From Xestospongia bergquistia (lineage: Eukaryota; Porifera; Demospongiae; Haplosclerida; Petrosiidae): a stretch of DNA of 64,000 nt. Shown here one piece after another: positions 27,640-38,638 of the stretch. The translations under genes were made by a program, and so were the position numbers. The stretch is taken from assembly GCA_963965975.1 (NCBI GenBank), contig OZ014419.1:7148150-7212149 (forward strand). The letters run 5' to 3'. The first letter of the stretch is position 1. Every line of letters begins with the position of its first letter. Under the pieces are notes generated by a model that worked only from the letters and a program-made list of their open reading frames with translations, made no database searches and had not been told where the DNA came from.

Positions 27640-28485
27640 ATTATTTTATCCTAGGATAAAATATTGCTGCACAATTTTGTCCTACCCGCACAAAATTTAT
27701 CCTAGGACAAAAAATTTTGACTTGCAATATTTTATCCTAGGATAATAAATTGCTTTCAATATTTTATCCTAGGATAATAAATTGCTTGCAATATTTTATC
27801 CTAGGATAATAAATTGCTTGCAATATTTTATCCTAGGATAATAAATTGCAATAAATTGCTTGCAATATTTTATCCTAGGATAATAAATTGCTTGCAATAT
27901 TTTATCCTAGGATAATAAATTGCAATAAATTGCTTGCAATATTTTATCCTAGGATAATAAATTGCTTGCAATATTTTATCCTAGGATAATAAATTGCAAT
28001 AAATTGCTTGCAATATTTTATCCTAGGATAATAAATTGCTTGCAATATTTTATCCTAGGATAATAAATTGCCTGCAATATTTTATCCTAGGATAATAAAT
28101 TGCTTGCAATATTTTATCCTAGGATAATAAATTGCTTGCAATATTTTATCCTAGGATAATAAATTGCAATAAATTGCTTGCAATATTTTATCCTAGGATA
28201 ATAAATTGCTTGCAATATTTTATCCTAGGATAATAAATTGCTTGCAATATTTTATCCTAGGATAATAAATTGCAATAAATTGCTTGCAATATTTTATCCT
28301 AGGATAATAAATTGCTTGCAATATTTTATCCTAGGATAATAAATTGCAATAAATTGCTTGCAATATTTTATCCTAGGATAATAAATTGCTTGCAATATTT
28401 TATCCTAGGATAATAAATTGCAATAAATTGCTTGCAATATTTTATCCTAGGATAATAAATTGCTTGCAATATTTTATCCTAAGAT
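27640..28485. repeat. Minisatellite of 32-bp units built on a palindrome
   Basis: About 22 copies of a 32-bp unit, TTGCAATATTTTATCCTAGG + ATAATAAATTGC. Each carries the perfect palindrome TTATCCTAGGATAA. Some units have an extra 10 bp (AATAAATTGC), giving 42-bp units in a partly regular 32/42 alternation. The first copies (27640-27715) are diverged; the last degenerates into AAGATC. There are no unique spacers, so it is not a CRISPR array. Confidence 0.95.
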
Positions 28486-28520
28486 CTATAAAAATATAAC
28501 TTGTTATATTTCATTCTATA

Positions 28521-29345
28521 CTAATAATATTCAAGGTTAACATTAATTTTCATTTTACTGTAATAAACTTTTGAATTATACAGAAATTTTATCACAGTTG
28601 TCACATAACCAAATGGAAGATCTCTTTTTAATGACCTCTTCTGAGACTTGCACACAAACATCAATATGGGTGAAGAGTTTCGAGGTGGAGAGGGTAAAGA
28701 GTGTGGTAATATAGGAGAAAATACAGGTGGTGGTGATATACAGATAGGAAAGTAAATAGGTGATTGAAAGTTGCAATTTACTGTGAAAGTATTATTTTGA
28801 CAAAACTCTGAAGATAAAAGAGAGTCTTGAACATCCAAATGATTATTTAGGCCTAATGATGACAGAGATTTAGAAGAATTGTCACAGTCAAATGACGTTG
28901 GAACACTTGAATGATTTAATGATGAAATATGGGAATTATTGTCTAAGTGAAATGGTGATGGAGGTATATCTGAGTGATCATTAGGATTGAAAGGTGATAG
29001 GAGATTGCTAGAATTTGGTGACTTTGGAGGTGTACGATAGACTTTCAAATGGGCACCATGGATTCGTTTAATAGTTTTACCACTCTCTACACTTTTGAGT
29101 GAAAAAAACCTTTGCCAACATCTTTTATAACTTCATATGGTCCTAGCCACTTGTGATCCATACAACCTCCCTTCCTCTTTTTGCGTAAGAAATCTTTTTT
29201 CAGAACTTTGACTCCAACTCCAAACTTTGGTGGAATTGAATGTTTTCGATCATATTGCTTTTTGTCTTTGCTGTGCTACTTCTATATTTTTTCTTGCATT
29301 CTCAAGCAAGGCTTTTCTTTGAATAGTTAGAGTATCAACATTGAC
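28521..29345 (-). pseudogene. Decayed LTR-retroelement integrase C-terminal fragment
   Basis: On the minus strand, translation between about 29290 and 29000 gives the C-terminal end of a Ty3/gypsy-type (or GIN-like) integrase: a RQKxYDRKH-like segment, a basic KKDFLRKKRKGG stretch, HKWLGPYEV, and an HLKVY terminus followed by a low-complexity Ser/Pro/Asn tail (to 28521). The frame is broken at least twice, once near 29265 and once near 29085, and no upstream catalytic core, RT or LTR is present. It is therefore a fragment, not a functional element. It sits against the palindromic minisatellite, and a diverged copy of the same CCTAGGA motif recurs on its other side near 29356. Confidence 0.6.
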
Positions 29346-29570
29346 TATAACATACTCCTAGGACCAAAAATTGCGTAGGATAAAATATCATTATGTCCCT
29401 TTTTTATGTTACAAAGAACTAAAAATCATTACTTAAACTCAATTCATTATTTTTATTATGTTTTGTTCCTTCTATCTAACTTTCCTTTAACTCCTCCACG
29501 ACGTGCATTTTATGCTCACGTGAGAGATATAAAACTTTAAAAGAAAGGGTTAAAAGTTTAGATAACTTTA

Positions 29571-30763
29571 ATGGCTGCCGACCGACAAGATGACAGATGG
29601 GATCCGAATTATCGCCGAAGTTTAAGACATGACATACGTGAAGCTATCCAGTCAACTTATCGTCAGTATAAGTAATAATCTCCTCATTATAGTACTCTTT
29701 CTCTCTTAACAGGTGATCGTGAAGGAATAACATTACCTGAAGAATTACTAAAAAGATTACGACAAGAAGATAAGTTATATGAGAAAGGTATTGACTCCAC
29801 CCATGCTTTGGTTCTAATTAATTGATTTTATTATGTAGTTGTGTCATCACGTGAAGCTGTTCTTGATTCTGAACATTTTAAATTACTCTCTGAGATTGCA
29901 CGTCATCAGTCTGAAAGTGCAAGGGGAGAATTGATTCGTTTTGATCATCTAGTCTATACCGAAAAACTGGTTAGTCCAGTTTAACTAGTTTCCTCTTAAT
30001 ATAATAACTACTTAGTTGACATGTATGGGTGGTCGGTTAGGTGAAGGTTCAGAGTTGGAATGGAATAAACTAGGAGAGCGTTTTTTGAAATGTTTCAAAG
30101 TTGCTCCAACTCCTCAATTTTTGTAAGTATTTTCTAAAGATTACTTTTTAAGTTACTGTTTACAGATATGGGGCACTTGATCCAGTCCCTGTAGTAGTAC
30201 GTACTAAAAATGCTAGAAGGACTGACCGACCTAAAACTGTTGCAGAAAGACCCAAAGAAATCTCAGGTTTTGAAGAAGAAGAAGAAAACACAACTAAAGA
30301 TGTTCAACATATTCTGAGTACATTAAGAAAATTAACAAAGTCACATCCTCAAATTCATTATTTCAAGTTTCTTGTTGATCCAGAATCCTATTCTCGAACA
30401 GTTGAAAACATGTTTCATTTCTCATTCTTAATTAAAGTATGTTATGACCACACCTACTTATTAATTCTTGTTGTAGGAAGGTCGTGCTGGTGTTAAAATT
30501 GGTGAAGATGACGAGCCATATATTTACTTACGTAAGTCACATAATGTGTCACATGACATCAAAGTGCATCACATGATTAGCTACTGATGTTGATAAATAT
30601 GGTCAATCTAAGAAGAAAACGACTAATCAAGTTGTAGTGTCAATTAACATGGAACAATGGCAGGTATGTGTCCATTGGTAGAATCATGCATCCATTATTG
30701 TAGTAGATGCTTATAAAGATGCATAATATTACAGAAGCTGCTATAACACATAGAACAACATGA
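29571..30763 (+). CDS. NSMCE4A: SMC5/6 complex kleisin-like subunit Nse4
   Basis: Nse4 is the kleisin of the SMC5/6 complex, linking the ATPase heads for DNA repair and restriction of extrachromosomal DNA. The N-terminus MAADRQDDRWDPNYRRSLRH leads into the helix that binds the SMC5 neck. The conserved C-terminal Nse4 domain reads YFKFLVDPESYSRTVENMFH followed by FSFLIKEGRAGVKIG. The last exon is easy to miss. Using the acceptor just before ATGCTTATAAAG (about 30704) gives WQMLIKMHNITEAAITHRTT, which keeps the family's C-terminal helix, whereas a later acceptor would truncate the protein at KLL. Seven to eight exons; about 300 residues. Confidence 0.9.
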
Positions 30764-30787
30764 CACATTGTCACATATCATAATATC

Positions 30788-31612
30788 TTAATAATACAAA
30801 TGAGGTGATGTTAATATTGGTAAAAAATAAAGAAATGACCCTAAACCTATGAAATAAGCCACACCTACTAGGATGCGGTATCTATGACGATGAATTGTCC
30901 ACATTTCCGGCAGACCAAGTATATTGCAGAGTATGTGTGCAATAATAGGACTTAACAAATGACCGGTACGTAAATAAAGGTAGGCGGAGAACATACCAAA
31001 TAAGGAAGTATAAGTCAATTGAACAAATCCATTGACTAAAGCCTGAGGGAATGTCAATGTTCCAGTACGTACATGTTCTAACATGTGATGAAAATGAGCG
31101 ACACCAAAAAATAAAGGAGTTAGGACAACAGTCTTAATAAAACTAAGATGAGGAAATAATAAAGGAATCATACAACCTCTAAACACAACTTCTTCAGCTA
31201 TGGGTGCAATAAGATAGTTACGTACAATGATATCTGTGCGCTCTTGCAGGACATGTGACAGTAATCCTTCTTTTGTATGGGCAGTAATGTCTTGTAGTAT
31301 AGGACCAAAATATAGAAGTAATACTAAAACAACAGGTAAGACTATGGATGGTATTACACCAGACCATTTTAATCCTAATCCAGTTAATAATGAAGATAAA
31401 GTAAGCGTGTTGTCAGCTAGAAAGGTTAGTGCTAGAGGAGAACATATTGTAAACATGGAAACAGCAAAGATCCTTCTTCTGATAGTAGTAGGGTGATCTC
31501 TGGGTAATCCAACATCTGCTAAGTAAAGGCTGAGTACAAAGGAGCTGGCAAACCCCAAACAGGCAAAAACAGCACTTGAGAGAGAGAGAGAATTAAAGGC
31601 CAATGCAGGCAT
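30788..31612 (-). CDS. RCE1: CAAX prenyl protease 2 (Rce1)
   Basis: Rce1 is an intramembrane endopeptidase of the ER that removes the last three residues from prenylated CAAX proteins such as Ras. A single exon encodes 274 residues with about seven to eight hydrophobic segments. The diagnostic glutamate pair and arginine occur in APIAEEVVFRGCMIPLL, and the two catalytic-site histidine regions in FFGVAHFHHMLEH and SPIIAHILCNILGLP. These are the three conserved blocks of the CPBP/ABI family in the eukaryotic Rce1 form. It is tail to tail with NSMCE4A, only about 25 bp separating the stop codons, so the two 3' UTRs must overlap. An intronless gene among intron-rich neighbours is notable but needs no special explanation. 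Confidence 0.95.
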   Translation of the reverse strand: MPALAFNSLSLSSAVFACLGFASSFVLSLYLADVGLPRDHPTTIRRRIFAVSMFTICSPLALTFLADNTLTLSSLLTGLGLKWSGVIPSIVLPVVLVLLLYFGPILQDITAHTKEGLLSHVLQERTDIIVRNYLIAPIAEEVVFRGCMIPLLFPHLSFIKTVVLTPLFFGVAHFHHMLEHVRTGTLTFPQALVNGFVQLTYTSLFGMFSAYLYLRTGHLLSPIIAHILCNILGLPEMWTIHRHRYRILVGVAYFIGLGSFLYFLPILTSPHLYY

Positions 31613-32627
31613 TGATAATTTGATATTACTATCAGAAATTCATGAAATGGGTGTTGCGATTACAAATGATCATGAATAATAATTATTACCATAGGAAGTG
31701 TCACCTACAGACACCAAACTAAATTTCTAACCAAGAGACGGTACATTAGCATTAAAAATATGGCATTTACGAGCTATTTGAAGTGATGATATTCATATAT
31801 TTAAAGACAACATTAAATCAATAGGATTTGCTAACAGCACTTGTAACTATAAGCTAATATAAATTTACACATTATTAAACTGCATTGTTATATTAGAAGG
31901 CAAATGAATTAAAACAATTTAACTACAAAGAAGTTCCATAGAATGAGTGCATTATTAACATAACACTCAACAATATGATTAATCTAACACAGTTATTGCA
32001 ATAATTATTATATACAGTTAAATATACCTAGTCAATTGTGCAATAAATATCAGCTGAAAATGCAATAATTTTCAGACAAATTTTATATTTATTTTAGATA
32101 TTTTGTGCTGCACAAAATCAAATACTTTTCAGATAGTTTGAGATGTTTTTTCAATACTTTTCAACTAAAGCTTTCAATTATTCTTCAATGAAATTCAGAT
32201 ACATCAGTTCAGTAGTGTTGATACATAAGTTGTTAAATAAATTAAGTAAATGAATTGTTTTGTTAGTTTTTTAGAAGATTTTATTTTATGTAACATTGCA
32301 TAACATGATAGAGTTATATGTCCTTAAAAATGTCAAATTGAGTAAGTCATCAAATCACTTGAAATTTTTTGTAAAGCTAGAGTTATTGGTCCTTGTTAAG
32401 TGACATTAATATCACAGCTGTTAAATGTTACATTAATGTTTTAGAAATGACAAAGCTCTCCTTGTTTTACTAGTACATGTACAAGTTAATCAATAAATTT
32501 CTCTAACTTTTTACAGATTTTAACAACATTTCTGAGCACAACAATTTACTCTGCTAATGAATGTCCTAGGAGGAAATTTTAACCCTTTATATACTTAGTT
32601 TATTGTCTCTGTGGCAACAAGACAACA
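31613..32627. other. Non-coding AT-rich intergenic region, about 1 kb
   Basis: Between the divergent starts of RCE1 and the MFI-like gene. No frame with coding character, no strong repeat and no RNA gene fold recognised. It must contain both promoters. It is one of the longest gene-free gaps in the window outside the repeat island. Confidence 0.6.
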
Positions 32628-34011
32628 ATGGCTGCTCGTCCTGCTATTCGTGTCCCTTCATTTGACAGTGATGAAGTTAGAAGCAAGCTAATAGCTAGTA
32701 GATACAGCCCGCAACAGTTAGTATATCTATATCCATCATATGATATTACCTCATTATAAAGTGAAGCAGTTTTACGAATTGAAAGATGGTGGACATCAAT
32801 CAGAAATAAAAGAATATTTAATGCCATCAAATATGCTATATGTTCTTCTGTAAGTACATTACACATTAATTTTGCAGTTATATTATTGATAAAGGAACAT
32901 TCATTGAGTAATGAAATACTTCGTAAACTCAGTCCAAGAGAGGCACACTTACTTGATGATCCGGCATTACACACAAAAATTAAGTTCAGGTTAACACCAA
33001 TGACATCAACTATTATTATCACATGATATTATATGATATAGACTTGATGGGACTCAATTCCCTCCAGTAGTGCTGTTCAAGATTTATTCTAATTCGCATA
33101 CTAACCAATACTTCAGTGGAAAAACTATGATAAGGCCAATGTCAGAGGTATGTCTCACTCCATTCAACTGTTATTTATTTGTTTGTCTGTCTGTCTAGGC
33201 TGCCGAAGATGCCAGACAACAGATGGGTAATCGTTTATTTTATGACCAACTACTCACTGATGCATGTCATCATCATAAGTTTTTGTTCACAGAAGTAACA
33301 GATATCACTACTATTAAAGATTATATGAAAGTAAATAGACTTTTGTAATTAAAGGAGTTTACTCTCTCAGTATTCAGCCAGTTTAGATGAAACACCAGCT
33401 TATTATGGCGGTAAAGAGAATTATTGGAGGAAACTATCACTAGATGGTATAGGAACAATTATAATAATAAGTTATCTCTCTCTCTCTCTCTCTCTAGTTC
33501 TCCCTCGTCACAGTTCAATGTATAATATCGTTGAATTCCTTACATCTAAAACACACTCTAAATCTAAGACATCTTATCTTTGTTCACCTAGTCAACATCA
33601 ACAAATAGAACTTATAAAATCTATATCAACTTTAAGGTGTAATGTGTAGTACATGACCTTCTTATAATAATAATAATACTATATATAGTATTAATGTATT
33701 ATAGAACATTAATGTACTATTTATAAGCATTATTTACTGATAGATCAAGTCCTGGTCAACAGCGCTCAGCACCAATAGATGGTAGTCGTGAAAGAAGATC
33801 ACATCTTGCTCAAAGGAGAGTTGAAAAAATGAGAAAAAATTATAATGCTGAGGTAAATTGATCCACATGATATATCAATGAATGTGTGTCATAGACTCAT
33901 ACTGGAACTAACAGCCTCAGTCCCAAACCAGACCATAGTTTGGGTATGGAAGAGGAGGCAGTTGAGTTATATCAGTGGACCCAAGACCTCTCTTTTGATG
34001 ATTTGAATTGA
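32628..34011 (+). CDS. MFI/C11orf65-like protein
   Basis: Eight or nine exons encode roughly 330 residues. The recognisable block reads LSPREAHLLDDPALHTKIKF then RLDGTQFPPVVLFKIYS, close to the PKEAELLD…VRFRLGGxKFPPxIYYKIFT block I know from human C11orf65 (MFI). The C-terminal EEEAVELYQWTQDLSFDDLN matches that protein's …VLNWTNTLNFDEY region. An upstream helix with a WW pair (IERWWTSIRNKRIFNAIKYA) corresponds to its IQ-like helix. Human MFI has been linked to regulation of mitochondrial fission, and related proteins are testis- or cilium-associated; function here is unknown. It converges on the SEFIR receptor gene, with about 115 bp between stop codons. Confidence 0.7.
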
Positions 34012-34126
34012 AATTGTTTATATAAAATAATTTTTTAACAAAACTAAAAAATATGTATAAATGAGACATCACAAAATATTGATAAAATACCAAACACACA
34101 AGAGACAGACATATTGTAGGTGTGGT

Positions 34127-36446
34127 TTATTCAAGTTGATATTCCTGCACACTGGTGACATAATGTGCCAAATCTTGAGTTTCATCAAGAAGACATTTGT
34201 GAGTTAGTTTCAAATAACCAGGAATATATTGTGTGTCCCTTGAATTTAAAAGTACCACAATATATTTTTCTGATGGTTTCTGATTTGCATGGACTTGAGC
34301 AAGAACCATCACTTTAAGAGCAGCCACTAAACTACCTGCTGTCTCTCTCTCCCAATCTTCCCAAAATTCACGATTGCACACACAAAGTATTTTCGTAACA
34401 TTTTGTTCCCACCTTTGTAACCATTCTGCTGGTGTTATATGATCATATATATCCAAACGATGTACATGTACATATTGAGCTAATTCTTGACACAAATAAA
34501 CAATGATGGCTTGTTTATCATCATCAGAAGTACGATTAGAATACACAACTAGTGTGTGTGGTAGTGGTGGAGAATCAGGTATAACAAATGATAGAATACT
34601 TGTTGGAGTAATGCTAGGTGTAGGAGGACGAGATGTTTCAGAGTCACTTGATATAGGAGATGGTGGTACAAGTTGTCTTGGTTCTGTTTTCTTAATACAG
34701 TAGATAACAGCTGGTATTATTATTACTATAGCTACTCCAATAGCCAGTACTAAACCACACCCAGTAATAACTGCTGATAATGTGATGCTCTTATCATCTT
34801 TTTCTTGTGCTTTGATTCGAACAGCTAGATAAGAAAATCATTATATTATAATATAGATTGTGTTATTAAGCTAACTTGGAGTAGATGTATGTTGAATGAC
34901 TTGAGAACTGGAGAATATAACAGTTGAGGAGAACATCACACTAGTTGTATCATCATGTATACTAGTACTTGTAGGTTGTGAGGAGATTGTACTACTTTTT
35001 ATAATAGCTATAAGAAAAGATGCTATGAAAGAAAATATTATTTAAAATACTCACAAATTGAAGAAATTATCCATGAAGCCCCAAAACCACAAGGAAATAT
35101 ACTAGTACAATAAGGATTGTTACAAACATGAGCTTGAAATGCTGTCAGCTATACATATAAAAATAATAAAATGTTTATATACAAGAATATTACTCACAGA
35201 GAAATGATAATTCAAATTCATGTATAATGGCTGTATTATAACTGATGTAGCATTGAGTACATGAAATGGTTGCATATAGTAGTCCCCAGTATGATAATAG
35301 TCCAAGTAGTACTCCATTGGTTTGTATTGTTCTATTGTATATAATGGATGGTCCCATTGAATATGAACAGCCATTACAGGATAGACCAATACTTGTCTTG
35401 TAAACTTAAAGTTCTGAGGTTTTCCAGGTACTATAAGGATAGAGAGAACATTGATACTAGCCAACTATTTATCTTACATGCAGGACCACATATAGATTGT
35501 AGAGCATTGAGACTATCAGAAAAATTATAACAATTTGTTGGCCAGTAATGAGATTTAGATATGAAAAGAATTTTACTTGTTGGTCGTGGATAAGTAGTAA
35601 TCTAGTGATCAGAGAATTAAAGTCAAAGTCATTAGTTATTGCTAACCTTAACTTGAAAATAACGTATCTGTTGACATGTACTATAATCTAATGGATAGCT
35701 ATACTCCATAACAAATACCTCATGTGTTTTGTTCTATAATAAAATATTATAATGACATCATTATTAAGTCACATACTTACAGCATTTACACAATGACAAC
35801 CACTAGTATCAGGAGGATTATGTTCAGTAGGAGAAAATGCTAATGTCTCAATGTTCACTCTATACCCTCCAGCTAAAATAAAGAATGAAAAAAGTTTGTC
35901 ATTTGAGCTATAGTATATTATAGCCATACTTACCACCATGTACACTATTCCAGGATACATTCAACAAGAAGTAATCATGATTATAAGGAATGACATTTAG
36001 TTCAAGTATAGTTGGAGGACCAGTAGCAAGATTATCACTATATTGGTTACATTTACTACAGGCTAAACAGAGAGATCACATGATTGTCATATGACTTATG
36101 AACATCAACTTACTTTTATCAAAGGCACCAATATATGGGACATCTATTATGTCATATAAAGATTATATTTACAGTTAATATAGAGTTAACTTACCAGACA
36201 TTAGTATATCAGAACATGTAGAAGTTAAATCATCCTGTAACAGATATATAATATTATATTACATGTGTTATGTGTCCTTACATCTTGATGTTCTGTTGTA
36301 CAACCACCAGAGTTAGGTTTATAAATGATACAACTACCTCCTTGTGTATTTTGAACAGTACAGTTCAATGCCATACTCATGCCCATCATGAAAATCATGA
36401 TCATTAACATGATAGTACCGAGGTACCTGATATTACTTCTGAACAT
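34127..36446 (-). CDS. IL-17-receptor-like transmembrane protein with SEFIR domain (copy 1)
   Basis: A type I membrane receptor. It has a signal peptide (MFRSNIRYLGTIMLMIMIFM…), a Cys-containing ectodomain spread over about seven small exons, including a fibronectin-like exon (PGKPQNFKFTRQVLVYP … YHTGDYYMQPFHVLNATSV), a Ser/Thr stalk, and one TM helix (SAVITGCGLVLAIGVAIVII) followed by CIKKTEP. The tail ends in a SEFIR domain: LVVYSNRTSDDDKQAIIVYL, ITPAEWLQRWEQNVTKILCV, REFWEDWERETAG. SEFIR domains of IL-17 receptors recruit ACT1, which acts through TRAF proteins; a TRAF-type gene occurs in this window but physical proximity proves nothing. Start: first ATG before the hydrophobic signal; an upstream GTG is not used. 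A near-identical partial copy lies immediately upstream. Confidence 0.88.
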
Positions 36447-36722
36447 TCTCACGGGTAACAGCTATCTTGTCTTCGTTGACAACATAAATAGTATATTATA
36501 ATATTATAATAAAAATAGTAGACTGGATTGGGTCCTAGAAGATAAGATAAAGATCGGCTATGAAATTACTTGAAAGTTTCCTGTATTCGAATAATTAGAA
36601 TAATATTATTAATTAACGGCAAGCATAATATAATTATTATGTTAAAATGTAAGGGTCCATTATTAACGAAATATCAATTGATCATTACAATATTCTTTAA
36701 GATGAAGTGCATCAGTTTGAGT

Positions 36723-38638
36723 CTAAGACAATACTTGTAACTTGTGATATAACTTGTCATTTTTCTTGTGAAGTTTGTTTTTCTTATGACAATATATAAC
36801 AGCTGGTACTGTTATTATTATAGCTACTCCAATAGCCAGCATTAAACCACACCCAGTAATAACTGCTGATAGCATGATAGTACTCTCATCTTTTTCTTGT
36901 AGTATAATAGTGTTTGAAAGTTGAAGAGAAATTGGATTACTCTTTACAGCAGCTAAGAAAAGATGCTGTGACTAAATCAGTTTATTTAAATGTTGTACTC
37001 ACAAATTGAAGAAAATTTCCATGAAACTGTTGTATCATCTTGTATACTAGTACTTGTAGGTTGTGGGGAGATTTTTATAATAGCTATAAGAAAAGATGCT
37101 ATGATTTTAAATATTTTTAAAAATACTCACAAATTGAAGAAATTATCCATGAAACTGTTGTATCATCTTGTATACTAGTACTTGTAGGTTGTGGGGAGAT
37201 TTTTATAATAGCTATAAGAAAAGATGCTATGAATTTAAATATTTTTAAAAATACTCACAAATTGAAGAAATTATCCATGAAGCCGCAAAACCACAAGGAA
37301 ATATATTAGTACAGTAAGGATTGTTACAAACATGAGCTTGAAATGCTGTCAGCTATGCATACAAAATTAATAAAATGTTTATATACAAGAATATTACTCA
37401 CAGAGAAATGATAATTCAAATTCATGTATAATGGCTGTATTGTAACTGATGTAGCATTGAGTACATGAAATAGTTGTAGATTGTAGTCCCCAGTATGATA
37501 ATAGGCCAAGTAGTACTCCATTGGTTTGTATTGTTCTATTGTATATAATGGATGGTCCCATTGAATATGAACAGCCATTATAGGATAGACCAATAGTTGT
37601 CTTGTAAATTTAACATTCTGAGGTTTTCCAGGTACTATAAGGATAGAGAGAACATTGATACTAGCCAACTATTTATCTTACATGCAGGACCACATATAGA
37701 TTGTAGAGCATTGAGACTATCAGAAAAATTATAACAATTTGTTGGCCAGTAATGAGATTTAGATATGAAAAGAATTTTACTTGTTGGTCGTGGATAAGTA
37801 GTAATCTAGTGATCAGAGAATTAAAGTCAAAGTCATTAGTTATTGCTAACCTTAACTTGAAAATAACGTATCTGTTGACAAGTACTATAATCTAATGGAT
37901 AGCTATACTCCATAACAAATACCTCATGTGTTTTGTTCTATAATAAAATATTATAATGACATCATTATTAAGTCACATACTTACAGCATTTACACAATGA
38001 CAACCACTAGTATCAGGAGGATTATGTTCAGTAGGAGAAAATGCCAATGTCTCAATGTTCACTCTATACCCTCCAGCTAAAATAAAGAATGAAAAAAGTT
38101 TGTCATTTGAGCTATAGTATATTATAGCCATACTTACCACCATGTACACTATTCCAGGATACATTCAACAAGAAGTAATCATGATTATAAGGAATGACAT
38201 TTAGTTCAAGTATATTTGGAGGACCAGTAGCAAGAGTATCACTATATTGGTTACATTTACTACAGACTAAACAGAGAGATCACATGATTGTCATATGACA
38301 TATGAACATCAACTTACTTTTATCAAAGGCACCAATATATGGGACATCTATTATGTCATATAAAGATTATATTTACAGTTAATATAGAGTTAACTTACCA
38401 GACATTAGTATATCAGAACATGTAGAAGTTAAATCATCCTGTAACAGATATATAATATTATATCACACGTGTTATGTGTCCTTACATCTTGATGTTCTGC
38501 TGTACAACCACTAGTGTTAGGTTTATAAATGATACAACTACCTCCTTGTGTATTTTGAACAGTACAGTTCAATGCCATACTCATGTCCAGCATGACCATG
38601 ATCATGACTATGATAGTCCAGTAATATCTTGTAGCCAT
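36723..38638 (-). CDS. IL-17-receptor-like paralog lacking the SEFIR domain (copy 2)
   Basis: The ectodomain exons of the neighbouring gene reappear at a constant offset of 2,204 bp (35120-36450 versus 37324-38654), introns included, and are nearly identical. The TM exon is also shared (SAVITGCGLMLAIGVAIIIT). After VPAVIYCHKKNKLHKKNDK, however, the frame stops at YHKLQVLS. The cytoplasmic tail is about 20 residues with no SEFIR domain. The signal peptide exon differs (MATRYYWTIIVMIMVMLDMS). The stalk exon is present in three tandem copies. The expected product is a membrane-bound receptor with ligand-binding region but no signalling domain, a decoy-like form. Expression is unknown, but all splice sites look intact, so it need not be a pseudogene. 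Confidence 0.8.
36940..37262 (-). repeat. Tandemly triplicated stalk exon in copy 2
   Basis: A unit of about 125 bp containing a short exon (…ISPQPTSTSIQDDTTVSW) plus its intron is repeated: two nearly identical copies at about 37000-37250, and a third, diverged one at 36945-37000. Copy 1 of the gene has a single, diverged counterpart. Confidence 0.8.

Noticed and set aside
27640..28485. Regular 32-bp repeats reminiscent of a CRISPR array
   Set aside because: The units are contiguous or separated only by a duplicated piece of the same unit. There are no unique spacers, no cas genes, and the surroundings are eukaryotic genes with introns.
28521..29048. 175-residue minus-strand frame as a gene
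   Set aside because: Its N-terminal residues are the end of a decayed integrase domain and the remainder is low-complexity Ser/Pro/Asn. The upstream frame is interrupted.
36723..38638. Copy 2 receptor as a simple pseudogene
   Set aside because: All identified splice sites and the frame through signal peptide, ectodomain, TM and short tail are intact. Only the SEFIR exon is absent, so a functional truncated product is equally plausible.
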